From Mycoplasmatota bacterium (GTDB lineage: Bacteria; Bacillota_I; Bacilli_A; Izemoplasmatales; Izemoplasmataceae), in NCBI GenBank assembly GCA_030641535.1, contig DAOWHG010000059.1, positions 1 to 12,274 of the forward strand: 12,274 nt of DNA, given 5' to 3'. Within the stretch, counting starts at the first letter, position 1. Each line of letters starts with the position of its first letter. Shown here in pieces: positions 6,564 to 12,274 of the stretch. The position numbers and the translations under genes are program-made. The notes beneath the pieces are model-generated. The model was given only the letters and a program-made list of their open reading frames with translations. It searched no databases and was not told the DNA's origin.

Positions 6564-6592
6564 TTGACATATGACAGTTTGTCATATATGAT
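6564..6592 (+). promoter_or_regulatory. Consensus promoter of the TetR-ABC operon
   Basis: A perfect TTGACA (6564-6569), a 17-nt spacer and TATGAT (6587-6592, one base from consensus) predict transcription starting near 6599. The spacer is almost entirely occupied by the first operator and the start site by the second, so repressor binding should block RNA polymerase directly. Confidence 0.88.
6571..6585. promoter_or_regulatory. TetR-type operator O1, inside the promoter spacer
   Basis: ATGACAGTTTGTCAT is a palindrome with 6-bp arms and a 3-bp centre, sitting between the -35 and -10 hexamers. It is the exact reverse complement of O2 at 6599-6613. It is the likely binding site for the TetR-family repressor encoded immediately downstream. 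Confidence 0.85.
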
Positions 6593-6598
6593 GATATT

Positions 6599-6613
6599 AT
6601 GACAAACTGTCAT
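6599..6613. promoter_or_regulatory. TetR-type operator O2, at the transcription start
   Basis: ATGACAAACTGTCAT is the exact reverse complement of O1, separated from it by 13 bp, with centres 28 bp apart. It covers the predicted transcription start and stops just before the GAGGAGG ribosome binding site. Two identical sites suggest that two repressor dimers bind, possibly cooperatively. Confidence 0.85.
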
Positions 6614-6628
6614 GAGGAGGTAACTAAA

Positions 6629-7234
6629 ATGCCAAAAAATACTTTTTTTAATTTGGATGAACCAAAAAGAAATAAAATAATAAATGCTGCAAAGATTGAA
6701 TTCACAGCTAACCCACTTAGAAAATCTCGAGTATCTAACATTATTAAAGAAGCTAAAATACCTAGAGGAAGTTTTTATCAATATTTTGATGATCTTGATG
6801 ATCTCTATTATTACGTATTAGATGACGTTTTCGAGAATATATATAAAGCAGGTACAAGATTTTGTGATACTACCGATGATCTATTTGAATTTTCACAATT
6901 AGCATTTGAATTTGATTATCAGGGATTTATAAATGATATGCATCATCGTTTTATGATGAATGTTTATCAAAGTATTTCTTCAAATGAAGAATACATTGTT
7001 AATTTTAATAAAATGAGAAGAGACTACATTATGGGAATTCTTAATAAAATGGATTTATCTAATATCCGTTTTAAAAATGAAGATGACCTAATTAAGATGT
7101 ACAGAATGATTCAAGAATTGAAGAGATCCGTTATTCAAAGAGCAGTTATTGAGGATTTGACTAAAGAAGATGCTTCAAAAGAATTTTCTTTCTTCCTTGA
7201 TATAATTAAAAATGGACTGATAAAGGAGAACTAA
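6629..7234 (+). CDS. TetR/AcrR-family transcriptional repressor
   Basis: A 201-residue regulator. The N-terminal 60 residues have the TetR DNA-binding pattern: a helix with KIINAAKIEF (16-25), then the helix-turn-helix at about 34-53 (RVSNIIKEAKI...GSFYQYF), then a dimer/ligand domain of mainly alpha-helical character with no recognisable ligand motif. It should bind the two identical 15-bp palindromes in its own promoter and be released by a ligand, probably a substrate of the exporter encoded next. The frame is open back to an ATG at 6599, but that codon lies inside operator O2 at the transcription start. The ATG at 6629 follows GAGGAGG with ideal spacing and gives the typical short N terminus. 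The ABC gene starts one base after the stop codon. Confidence 0.92.
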   Translation: MPKNTFFNLDEPKRNKIINAAKIEFTANPLRKSRVSNIIKEAKIPRGSFYQYFDDLDDLYYYVLDDVFENIYKAGTRFCDTTDDLFEFSQLAFEFDYQGFINDMHHRFMMNVYQSISSNEEYIVNFNKMRRDYIMGILNKMDLSNIRFKNEDDLIKMYRMIQELKRSVIQRAVIEDLTKEDASKEFSFFLDIIKNGLIKEN

Positions 7235-7235
7235 A

Positions 7236-9005
7236 ATGGGCAATTTGAACAGAATGCTAAAATACACAACCAAATATTACGGATATATAATAGTATCTTT
7301 ATTATCAATGTTGATTCAGGTTGCAGTTGGATTTGTTGTTCCTTATTTAATGATTAGAATAATAGATGATGCAATACCTAACAATGATACTACTTTATTA
7401 ATCACTACATCATTAGTAATGTTAGGGGTAGCTTTACTTGGACTTTTAACAGGGTTGATTAATAACTATACATCACAATATGTTTCTCAATATGCAAGTG
7501 CTGATTTAAGACTTGATTTATTTAAGAAAATTCAATCTTTATCTTTTATTAATATTGATCATTTTAAGACAAGTCGTTTAATAACTTCAGCAACTAATGA
7601 TATTGTGAGAATACAACAATTTTATCAAATGCTCTTAAGAATTATTGTAAGAGCACCATTAATGATTGGGATGGGATTATTTTTATCACTAGGTACTAGT
7701 GTGGAATTATCAAATATTTTCTTCTTCTCAATGCCTGTCTTAATAATTTCTATTGTTGTTATTATGATTGTTGCTTTTCCAAGATACGCAAAAGTTCAAA
7801 AAACAGTTGATGGAATTAACAAGGTTGTATTAGAAACTGCTAATGCACCTCGTGTAATTAAATCTTTTGTTTCAATTGATCATGAAAATAAGAAGTTTGA
7901 AAAAGCAAATGAAACTTTTAGAGTAACAAATACATCTGCGAACAAGATTATGGCATTCGCAGATCCTATCATTATGTTTATTTTTAATGCAAGTATTGCT
8001 GGAATTATCTTCTTAGGTGCATACTTTTTAGATAAAGGAAGCTTAATGAATACAACAACTAATTTACCACAAGTTGGAGTACTAATTGCATTTAATAACT
8101 ATAGTATGCAAATACTATTTGGACTAATGATGTTTGCAATGATGATGATTTTCATCTCAAGAGCAGCAGTAAGTGCTAAGAGAATATCAGAAATATTTGA
8201 TGAAAAAGTTGATTTAACTTCTAAAATAGATGCTGTTAAAGATATCGAATTGACTGGTACAATCGAATTTAAAAATGTAAGTTTTGGATATGGAAATGAT
8301 GGAGCGAGAGTTCTTAATAATATAAGTTTTAAAGTGAATAGCGGGGAGACTATCGGAATTATAGGATCCACAGGTAGTGGAAAGTCGTCATTAATACATT
8401 TAATTCCTCGTCTATATGATGTTTCTGAAGGAGAAGTTTATGTTAATAATATTGATGTTAAGGATATTGAACTTGAAACTTTGAGATCACAAATCAGTGT
8501 CGTTACTCAAACAGCAACAATTTTTAGTGGATCAATTGGAACGAATATAGTTCAAGGTAAAAAAGGAGCTACTTATTCTGACATTGTAAATGCAGGAGAA
8601 AATGCTGCAGCTAATGAATTTATTGAAGAATATGATGATATATATAATCATGAAATCCAACAAAAGGGTAGTAACCTTTCAGGTGGACAAAAACAAAGAT
8701 TATCACTTGCAAGAGCATTTATAAGAAAACCAAAAATATTAATTCTTGATGACTCTACAAGTGCAGTAGATGCTAAAAGTGAAGAAAAAATTATTGAATC
8801 AATCAATAAATTATCTAAAGAAATGACTACTTTGGTAATCAGTCAAAAGATATCAACAATCAAAAGTATGGATAAGATTATTGTTCTTGATAATAAAGGT
8901 AACTTAGATGGGTTTGCTAACCATACTGATTTACTAAAATCTAGTAAAGTTTATCAAGAAATTGCTCTGTCTCAAATTGGGAATGGAGGTGGTCTTGATG
9001 CTTAA
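7236..9005 (+). CDS. Heterodimeric ABC exporter, half with the degenerate ATP site
   Basis: A 589-residue half-transporter with six membrane helices in residues 15-310, followed by an ATPase domain. The Walker A is GSTGSGKS (377-384), the Q-loop Q425, the signature LSGGQ (481-485) and Walker B ILILDD (501-506). The catalytic glutamate is aspartate (D506) and the switch histidine is glutamine (Q537 in SQKIST). These two substitutions are characteristic of the TM287/BmrC/LmrC-type partner, which binds ATP at a non-hydrolysing site and lends its intact LSGGQ to the partner's active site. It should pair with the product of the next gene to export drugs, peptides or lipids. AAGGAG precedes the ATG, and the 3' end overlaps the next gene by 8 nt. 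The substrate cannot be read from sequence; the TetR control suggests a toxic compound. Confidence 0.93.
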   Translation: MGNLNRMLKYTTKYYGYIIVSLLSMLIQVAVGFVVPYLMIRIIDDAIPNNDTTLLITTSLVMLGVALLGLLTGLINNYTSQYVSQYASADLRLDLFKKIQSLSFINIDHFKTSRLITSATNDIVRIQQFYQMLLRIIVRAPLMIGMGLFLSLGTSVELSNIFFFSMPVLIISIVVIMIVAFPRYAKVQKTVDGINKVVLETANAPRVIKSFVSIDHENKKFEKANETFRVTNTSANKIMAFADPIIMFIFNASIAGIIFLGAYFLDKGSLMNTTTNLPQVGVLIAFNNYSMQILFGLMMFAMMMIFISRAAVSAKRISEIFDEKVDLTSKIDAVKDIELTGTIEFKNVSFGYGNDGARVLNNISFKVNSGETIGIIGSTGSGKSSLIHLIPRLYDVSEGEVYVNNIDVKDIELETLRSQISVVTQTATIFSGSIGTNIVQGKKGATYSDIVNAGENAAANEFIEEYDDIYNHEIQQKGSNLSGGQKQRLSLARAFIRKPKILILDDSTSAVDAKSEEKIIESINKLSKEMTTLVISQKISTIKSMDKIIVLDNKGNLDGFANHTDLLKSSKVYQEIALSQIGNGGGLDA

Positions 9006-10947
9006 GAATAAAGAAATTAATCCTAAGAAAGCTAATCCATTTTCAAAAGTTGATCACAAAAAAGTAGTGCTTGATAAAAATCAAATAAAAGCCAGAAACG
9101 AAGCAAATAAGGATTATTCAAAAGAGTTATCAAAAACTACTACAAGAGGAACTAGAGGACCAGGTAGAGGAATGTATTTAGGCGGGAAAGCAAAAAATTC
9201 TAAAGCTACAGTCTTAAGAATTTGGGACTATCTTGGAAGATATAAAGCAGGACTAACTATAGTAGCGTTCGCTACTCTGTTAACTAGTTTACTTGCTATT
9301 CTAATCCCATGGTTATTCGCAAAAGCAATTGATGATTATATATTAACATTTGATTTAAACGGTGCATTTGTTATAGGACTGTATATCGTTGGGATTGCTG
9401 TTTTAACAAGCGCAGTTAGATTTATATCTAGATATGTTATGGTTATCATTTCACAAAAAACAATTAAAAAAATAAGAAAAGATGCATTTGATAAATTACA
9501 AAATTTACCTGTAAATTATTACGATACGAATCAACCAGGAGACATTGTTTCAAGAATTACAAATGATGTTGATTTAATAAGTAACTCTTTAGCAAGTGTT
9601 GTGAATGAATTATTAACGTCAATTATTACTTTAGTTGGATCACTTGTTATGATGTTTATCTTGAACTGGGCGCTAGCATTTGTAGTACTATTATTTGTCC
9701 CAGTAATGGTATTGTTCACAATGAAAGTAGCAAAAACAACTAAAAAAGGATTTGTTGCTCAACAAAAACATTTAGGTGCATTAAACAGTATAGTTGAAGA
9801 GAGTATTTCAGGACTTAAAGTAGTAAAACTATACGGACAAGAACCTGAAATTGTAAATGAATTTAGTGTAAAAAATACACAACTTAAAAAAGCAGGATTT
9901 AAAGCTCAAGTATATGCTGGAGTTATAATGCCTGTAATAAACTTCATGAATAACTTAATATATTTAGTAATTGTCGCAGTTGGAGGGTTATTATTTATCT
10001 CTGGAAGAGTAGCAATTACAATTGGAGATATCTCTGCAATAACAGCTTACGCTAGACAGTTTATAAGACCAATTGCTAACATAGCTCAATTATTCAATGC
10101 ACTTCAACAAGGAATTGCTGGAGCAGAAAGAGTCTTTACATTAATTGACGAAGAAGATGAATATTTAAGTGATGGAGAAACAACTGTTGAAGATTTCAAA
10201 GGATGTGTAAAATTTAACGATGTTACTTTTGGATATGTTAAAGGTAAAACAGTATTGAAAAATATATCATTTGAAGCCGAAGTAGGAAAGACTGTTGCTA
10301 TTGTTGGTCCTACTGGAAGTGGAAAAACAACAATTATTAACCTTCTAAATCGTTTTTACGATATTGATTCTGGAAGTATTGAAATTGATCACAAAAATAT
10401 CACAGAATACAAAAAAGATGATTTAAGAAAGAAAATCGGAGTAGTTCTTCAAGATACACATTTATTTAGTGGAACTGTATATGATAATATTGTTTATGGT
10501 GATTTGTCTGCAACAAAAGAAGAAGTTATCGAAGCAGCTAAAATGGCAAATTCACATGATTTCATTATGAAACTTCCTGATGGATATGATAGTGAAGTAT
10601 ATGAAGGTGGACAAAACTTCTCTCAAGGGGAAAGACAATTAATTTCTATTGCTAGAACGATACTATCTAATCCTGATATCTTAATATTAGATGAAGCAAC
10701 ATCTAATGTTGATACAAGAACAGAATTTAAGATTCAAGAAAGTATGAGACATTTAATGAAAGGTCGAACTAGCTTTGTAATAGCACATCGACTTCAAACA
10801 ATTAGAAGTGCACACAAAATACTCGTAATACATGATGGAGAATTAATTGAAAGTGGAACACATAACGAATTACTTGATCAAGAAGGATTCTATTACGAAT
10901 TATATACAACACAGTTTCATGAACTATTAAAAGATATTAAAGGCTGA
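8998..10947 (+). CDS. Heterodimeric ABC exporter, half with the catalytic ATP site
   Basis: A 649-residue half-transporter. A basic N-terminal extension of about 70 residues, including TRGTRGPGRGMYLGGKAK (49-66), precedes six membrane helices (about 85-360), as in BmrD/TM288-type proteins. The ATPase domain has Walker A GPTGSGKT (437-444), Q485, Walker B with catalytic E566 (ILILDE) and H597 (IAHRLQTI). Its signature is degenerate, FSQGE (541-545) in place of LSGGQ, the mirror image of its partner. Together they have one working and one degenerate ATP site. The frame is open from a TTG at 8962, but the ATG at 8998 follows GGAGGTGG and gives an 8-nt overlap with the upstream stop, suggesting translational coupling for 1:1 subunit production. 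The TGA stop lies in the following terminator. Confidence 0.93.
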   Translation: MLKNKEINPKKANPFSKVDHKKVVLDKNQIKARNEANKDYSKELSKTTTRGTRGPGRGMYLGGKAKNSKATVLRIWDYLGRYKAGLTIVAFATLLTSLLAILIPWLFAKAIDDYILTFDLNGAFVIGLYIVGIAVLTSAVRFISRYVMVIISQKTIKKIRKDAFDKLQNLPVNYYDTNQPGDIVSRITNDVDLISNSLASVVNELLTSIITLVGSLVMMFILNWALAFVVLLFVPVMVLFTMKVAKTTKKGFVAQQKHLGALNSIVEESISGLKVVKLYGQEPEIVNEFSVKNTQLKKAGFKAQVYAGVIMPVINFMNNLIYLVIVAVGGLLFISGRVAITIGDISAITAYARQFIRPIANIAQLFNALQQGIAGAERVFTLIDEEDEYLSDGETTVEDFKGCVKFNDVTFGYVKGKTVLKNISFEAEVGKTVAIVGPTGSGKTTIINLLNRFYDIDSGSIEIDHKNITEYKKDDLRKKIGVVLQDTHLFSGTVYDNIVYGDLSATKEEVIEAAKMANSHDFIMKLPDGYDSEVYEGGQNFSQGERQLISIARTILSNPDILILDEATSNVDTRTEFKIQESMRHLMKGRTSFVIAHRLQTIRSAHKILVIHDGELIESGTHNELLDQEGFYYELYTTQFHELLKDIKG

Positions 10948-10966
10948 TTTTAGCCTTTTTTCTTTT
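10939..10966 (+). terminator. Intrinsic terminator of the TetR-ABC operon
   Basis: AAAGGCT and AGCCTTT form a perfect 7-bp stem around a GATTTT loop, followed by TTTCTTTT. The 5' arm contains the last two codons and part of the TGA stop of the exporter gene, so the operon ends at once. Confidence 0.9.
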
Positions 10967-10985
10967 ATTATAGGTCAATAAGTTA

Positions 10986-10991
10986 TATAAT
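10986..10991 (+). promoter_or_regulatory. Possible -10 element for the E2-like gene
   Basis: A perfect TATAAT lies 18 nt before the ATG at 11010 and after the operon terminator. No convincing -35 or TGn extension accompanies it. A promoter is needed here because the upstream terminator is strong, so this is the best candidate. Confidence 0.45.
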
Positions 10992-11009
10992 AATTTTGGA
11001 GATGATATT

Positions 11010-11879
11010 ATGAGAAGACGTTTTGGAGATCGTAAAGACGGGTTTAAATTACGAAAAGCAGATCCATTTTTCAGACTTATTCCTTACATTATGAAAGATC
11101 GAAATGATGCTCATGTTTTATTTGAGGATCGTATTTATTTAGAAAAAACAGAAATGCTAATAAGACAACTAAGAAAAGAAGGACATAAAGTAGGGTTCTT
11201 ACATATTGCTATTGCAAGTATAATTAGAGTATTAAGTCAAAAGCCCAAAGTAAATAGATTTGTTATCGGTAAAAAAACTTATGCACGAAAAGAAATATCT
11301 GTTTCTTTAGCAGTTAAAAAAGAAATGAACGAAGAAACAGAAGAAACAACAATAAAAGTTATCTTTGATCCAAAAGATACTATTTATGATGTGATTGAAA
11401 AAGTTAATAGTGAAATTGAGAAAAACAAGAATACTTCAGATGAAAATAGAGCAGATAAGGCAGCGAAAATCTTGACTTATATGCCAGGATTCTTATTAAG
11501 CTTCACAATGTTTTGCATTAGATTCTTAGATAACAGAGGACTATTACCTAGATTTTTGACTGATTTATCTCCATTCCATTCAAGTATCTTTTTGACTGAC
11601 TTAGGTTCGTTAGGAGTAAAATCTGTTTATCATCATATTTATAATTTAGGAACAAATTCGTTTTTTATTGCTTTTGGTAAAAAATCAAAGGAACAATATA
11701 TAGATGAAGAGAGTAATACGAAAATTAGGAAAGCAATGGATTTAAAAATTGCTGTAGATGAAAGAATTGTTGATGGATATTATTTTGCTTTAGCTATTAA
11801 AATGTTATTAAGAATAATAGGGAATCCCGAAGAATTATTGACTCCTCCAGAAACAGTAGTTATTGATAACGAAATTTAA
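11010..11879 (+). CDS. Stand-alone 2-oxoacid dehydrogenase E2-like acyltransferase domain protein
   Basis: A 289-residue protein resembling the catalytic (CAT-like) domain of dihydrolipoamide acyltransferases but without a lipoyl domain or peripheral-subunit-binding domain. Recognisable parts are the N-terminal FGDRKDG...DPFFRLIPYIM, VNRFVIGKKTYAR (81-93), SIFLTDLGSLG (192-202) and AVDERIVDGYYFA (248-260). In true E2 enzymes the last motif is DHRxxDG with an essential histidine; here it is D250-E251-R252, so ordinary acyl transfer to CoA is unlikely. I recall the same DER motif in a Clostridia/Bacilli family of about 290 residues with no known function, so it appears to be a family trait and not damage. 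No E1 or E3 genes are nearby. GGAG lies 8 nt before the ATG. No clear terminator follows. Confidence 0.8.
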   Translation: MRRRFGDRKDGFKLRKADPFFRLIPYIMKDRNDAHVLFEDRIYLEKTEMLIRQLRKEGHKVGFLHIAIASIIRVLSQKPKVNRFVIGKKTYARKEISVSLAVKKEMNEETEETTIKVIFDPKDTIYDVIEKVNSEIEKNKNTSDENRADKAAKILTYMPGFLLSFTMFCIRFLDNRGLLPRFLTDLSPFHSSIFLTDLGSLGVKSVYHHIYNLGTNSFFIAFGKKSKEQYIDEESNTKIRKAMDLKIAVDERIVDGYYFALAIKMLLRIIGNPEELLTPPETVVIDNEI

Positions 11880-11913
11880 TTTCTCTTATTTATAAAAAAA
11901 TCCAATTTAGGTG

Positions 11914-11942
11914 TTTACAATGGTATTTAACTATGCTAAACT
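11914..11942 (+). promoter_or_regulatory. Promoter of the leader peptide and ABC-F transcript
   Basis: TTTACA (11914-11919), a 17-nt spacer ending in TGC, and TAAACT (11937-11942) form a promoter with an extended -10. Transcription should start near 11949, which gives an untranslated/leader region of about 235 nt before the ABC-F start codon. That is far longer than the other leaders in this window. Confidence 0.6.
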
Positions 11943-11991
11943 AAACGAGGTTGAATATTACAACTAATAAAAAAAGAAAGAGGTGATGGTA

Positions 11992-12084
11992 ATGATTAAT
12001 CAAAAATATGTAATGAGAACACATAATATTTCTGACAGAGGTCTTTTTGTTATGCCTATACCGTCACTTATGAATAGATTATAG
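11992..12084 (+). CDS. Leader peptide of 30 residues upstream of the ABC-F gene
   Basis: An ATG at 11992 follows AAAGAGGTGAT, one of the strongest ribosome binding sites in the window, and opens a 30-codon frame ending at TAG 12082-12084. The peptide starts MINQKYVMRTHNISDRG and ends FVMPIPSLMNRL. An in-frame ATG at 11986 would add two residues but sits too close to the ribosome binding site. It has no hydrophobic segment and no family that I recognise. Its place, between a promoter and two hairpins that precede an ABC-F gene, is that of the leader peptides on which drug-stalled ribosomes switch on resistance genes such as msrD, vmlR or erm. The proline-containing end (MPIPSLM) is a reasonable stalling zone, but that is inference. 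Confidence 0.78.
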   Translation: MINQKYVMRTHNISDRGLFVMPIPSLMNRL

Positions 12085-12089
12085 CTTAG

Positions 12090-12114
12090 TAAATACATTT
12101 ATTTATTGTATTTA
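12090..12114 (+). promoter_or_regulatory. Hairpin 1 of the ABC-F leader
   Basis: TAAATACA (12090-12097) and TGTATTTA (12107-12114) form an 8-bp A/U-rich stem with a 9-nt loop. It begins five bases after the leader-peptide stop codon, so its 5' arm would be covered by a ribosome on the last codons. It probably changes the balance of the following terminator. A competing 9-bp pairing of 12022-12030 with 12114-12122 (one G-U) is also possible. Confidence 0.5.
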
Positions 12115-12130
12115 GTATTATGCTTATTTT

Positions 12131-12163
12131 ATGTCTTTCATCTGCTGATGAGAGACATTTTTT
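12131..12163 (+). terminator. Intrinsic terminator (attenuator) before the ABC-F gene
   Basis: A 12-bp stem (12131-12142 with 12147-12158, one G-U pair) closes a TGCT loop and is followed by six T residues. It lies after the leader peptide and only 20 nt before the ABC-F start codon, so transcription should stop before the gene unless the hairpin is prevented. It is a textbook attenuator position. Confidence 0.9.
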
Positions 12164-12182
12164 ATTGAGAGAGGTGAAGAAA

Positions 12183-12274
12183 ATGAATATACTAAGCGTA
12201 TCAAAGCTACAAAAGGAATTTAACGGAGAAATTTTGTTTAAAAATGTCTCTTTTGAGATAAATAGCAAGGATAA
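12183..12274 (+). CDS. ABC-F family ATPase, N-terminal 30 residues, runs off the window
   Basis: The ATG at 12183 follows GAGAGGTGA and opens MNILSVSKLQKEFNG, then LFKNVSFEINSKD at the window edge. This matches the first beta strands of an ABC-F protein (pattern: ILSVxxLxKxF, then LFxNVSFxI), a cytosolic ATPase with two ATP domains that acts on the ribosome and not as a transporter. The Walker A lies beyond the window, so the subgroup (antibiotic-resistance type, or housekeeping type such as EttA or Uup) cannot be told from the protein. The leader peptide and terminator upstream favour an antibiotic-inducible ribosome-protection factor. An ABC-type transporter ATPase is the alternative, though no membrane domain is seen. 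Confidence 0.8.
   Translation, partial: MNILSVSKLQKEFNGEILFKNVSFEINSKD

Noticed and set aside
6599..6628. ATG at 6599 as the start of the TetR regulator
   Set aside because: It lies inside operator O2 and at the predicted transcription start, with no ribosome binding site; GAGGAGG precedes the ATG at 6629.
6560..6781. Minus-strand frame across the TetR operators and helix-turn-helix
   Set aside because: It is antisense to a well-supported gene and promoter, with no ribosome binding site or recognisable protein.
8099..8371. Minus-strand frames inside the ABC exporter genes (also 9531-9719)
   Set aside because: They are antisense shadows of strongly conserved coding sequence with no initiation signals.
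8962..8997. TTG at 8962 as the start of the second ABC half
   Set aside because: GGAGGTGG sits before the ATG at 8998, and the added residues merely read through the upstream gene in another frame.
12086..12268. Minus-strand frame across the attenuator and the ABC-F start
   Set aside because: It overlaps the terminator and a gene start with a good ribosome binding site; the frame is explained by low GC content.
1..12274. UGA-as-tryptophan genetic code, CRISPR array, tRNA or rRNA genes, insertion sequences
   Set aside because: TGA ends two genes and TGG is used for Trp throughout; no repeat-spacer array, cloverleaf, rRNA-like block or transposase was seen on reading both strands.

Overview
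The window is strongly AT-rich, uses TGA as a real stop codon (at 2885-2887 and 10945-10947) and TGG for tryptophan, favours AGA for arginine, and has strong GAGGTG-type ribosome binding sites and extended -10 promoters. This points to a low-GC Gram-positive lineage using the standard code: a Bacilli/Clostridia-type Firmicute or an Acholeplasma/Izemoplasma-like relative, and not a Mycoplasma or Spiroplasma with UGA=Trp. The species cannot be fixed from the sequence.

Layout. (1) 1-740: the minus-strand start of an unrecognised protein that runs off the left edge, with a near-consensus promoter. It diverges from a decayed C-terminal scrap of an ABC exporter. (2) 769-3674: a tight three-gene unit of a tocopherol-cyclase-family protein, a BaiN/HI0933-type flavoprotein and an Fpg/Nei-family DNA glycosylase. 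Both junctions are 8-nt start/stop overlaps. (3) 3731-5378: an aldo/keto reductase and a YwaF/TMEM164-like membrane protein, each with its own extended -10 promoter. (4) 5391-6335: L-lactate dehydrogenase on the minus strand, sharing a bidirectional terminator with the membrane protein. (5) 6336-6628: a dense regulatory region with phased TTTTCA repeats, a promoter followed about 45-70 nt later by a strong terminator (candidate small RNA), and a consensus promoter carrying two identical TetR-type operators. (6) 6629-10967: an autoregulated operon of a TetR repressor and both halves of a heterodimeric ABC exporter with one degenerate ATP site, closed by a terminator. (7) 11010-11879: a stand-alone E2-acyltransferase-like protein lacking the catalytic histidine. 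(8) 11914-12274: a promoter, a 30-codon leader peptide, two hairpins (the second an intrinsic terminator) and the first 30 codons of an ABC-F ATPase. This is the arrangement of a ribosome-mediated, antibiotic-responsive attenuator.

Together, the right half looks like two independently regulated defences against toxic compounds: drug or lipid efflux under a TetR switch, and probable ribosome protection under transcription attenuation. The left half holds metabolic and repair genes whose cooperation is not obvious. Four starts were moved inward from the longest possible reading frames (flavoprotein, LDH, TetR, second ABC half) because the inner ATG has the ribosome binding site and the family-typical N terminus.
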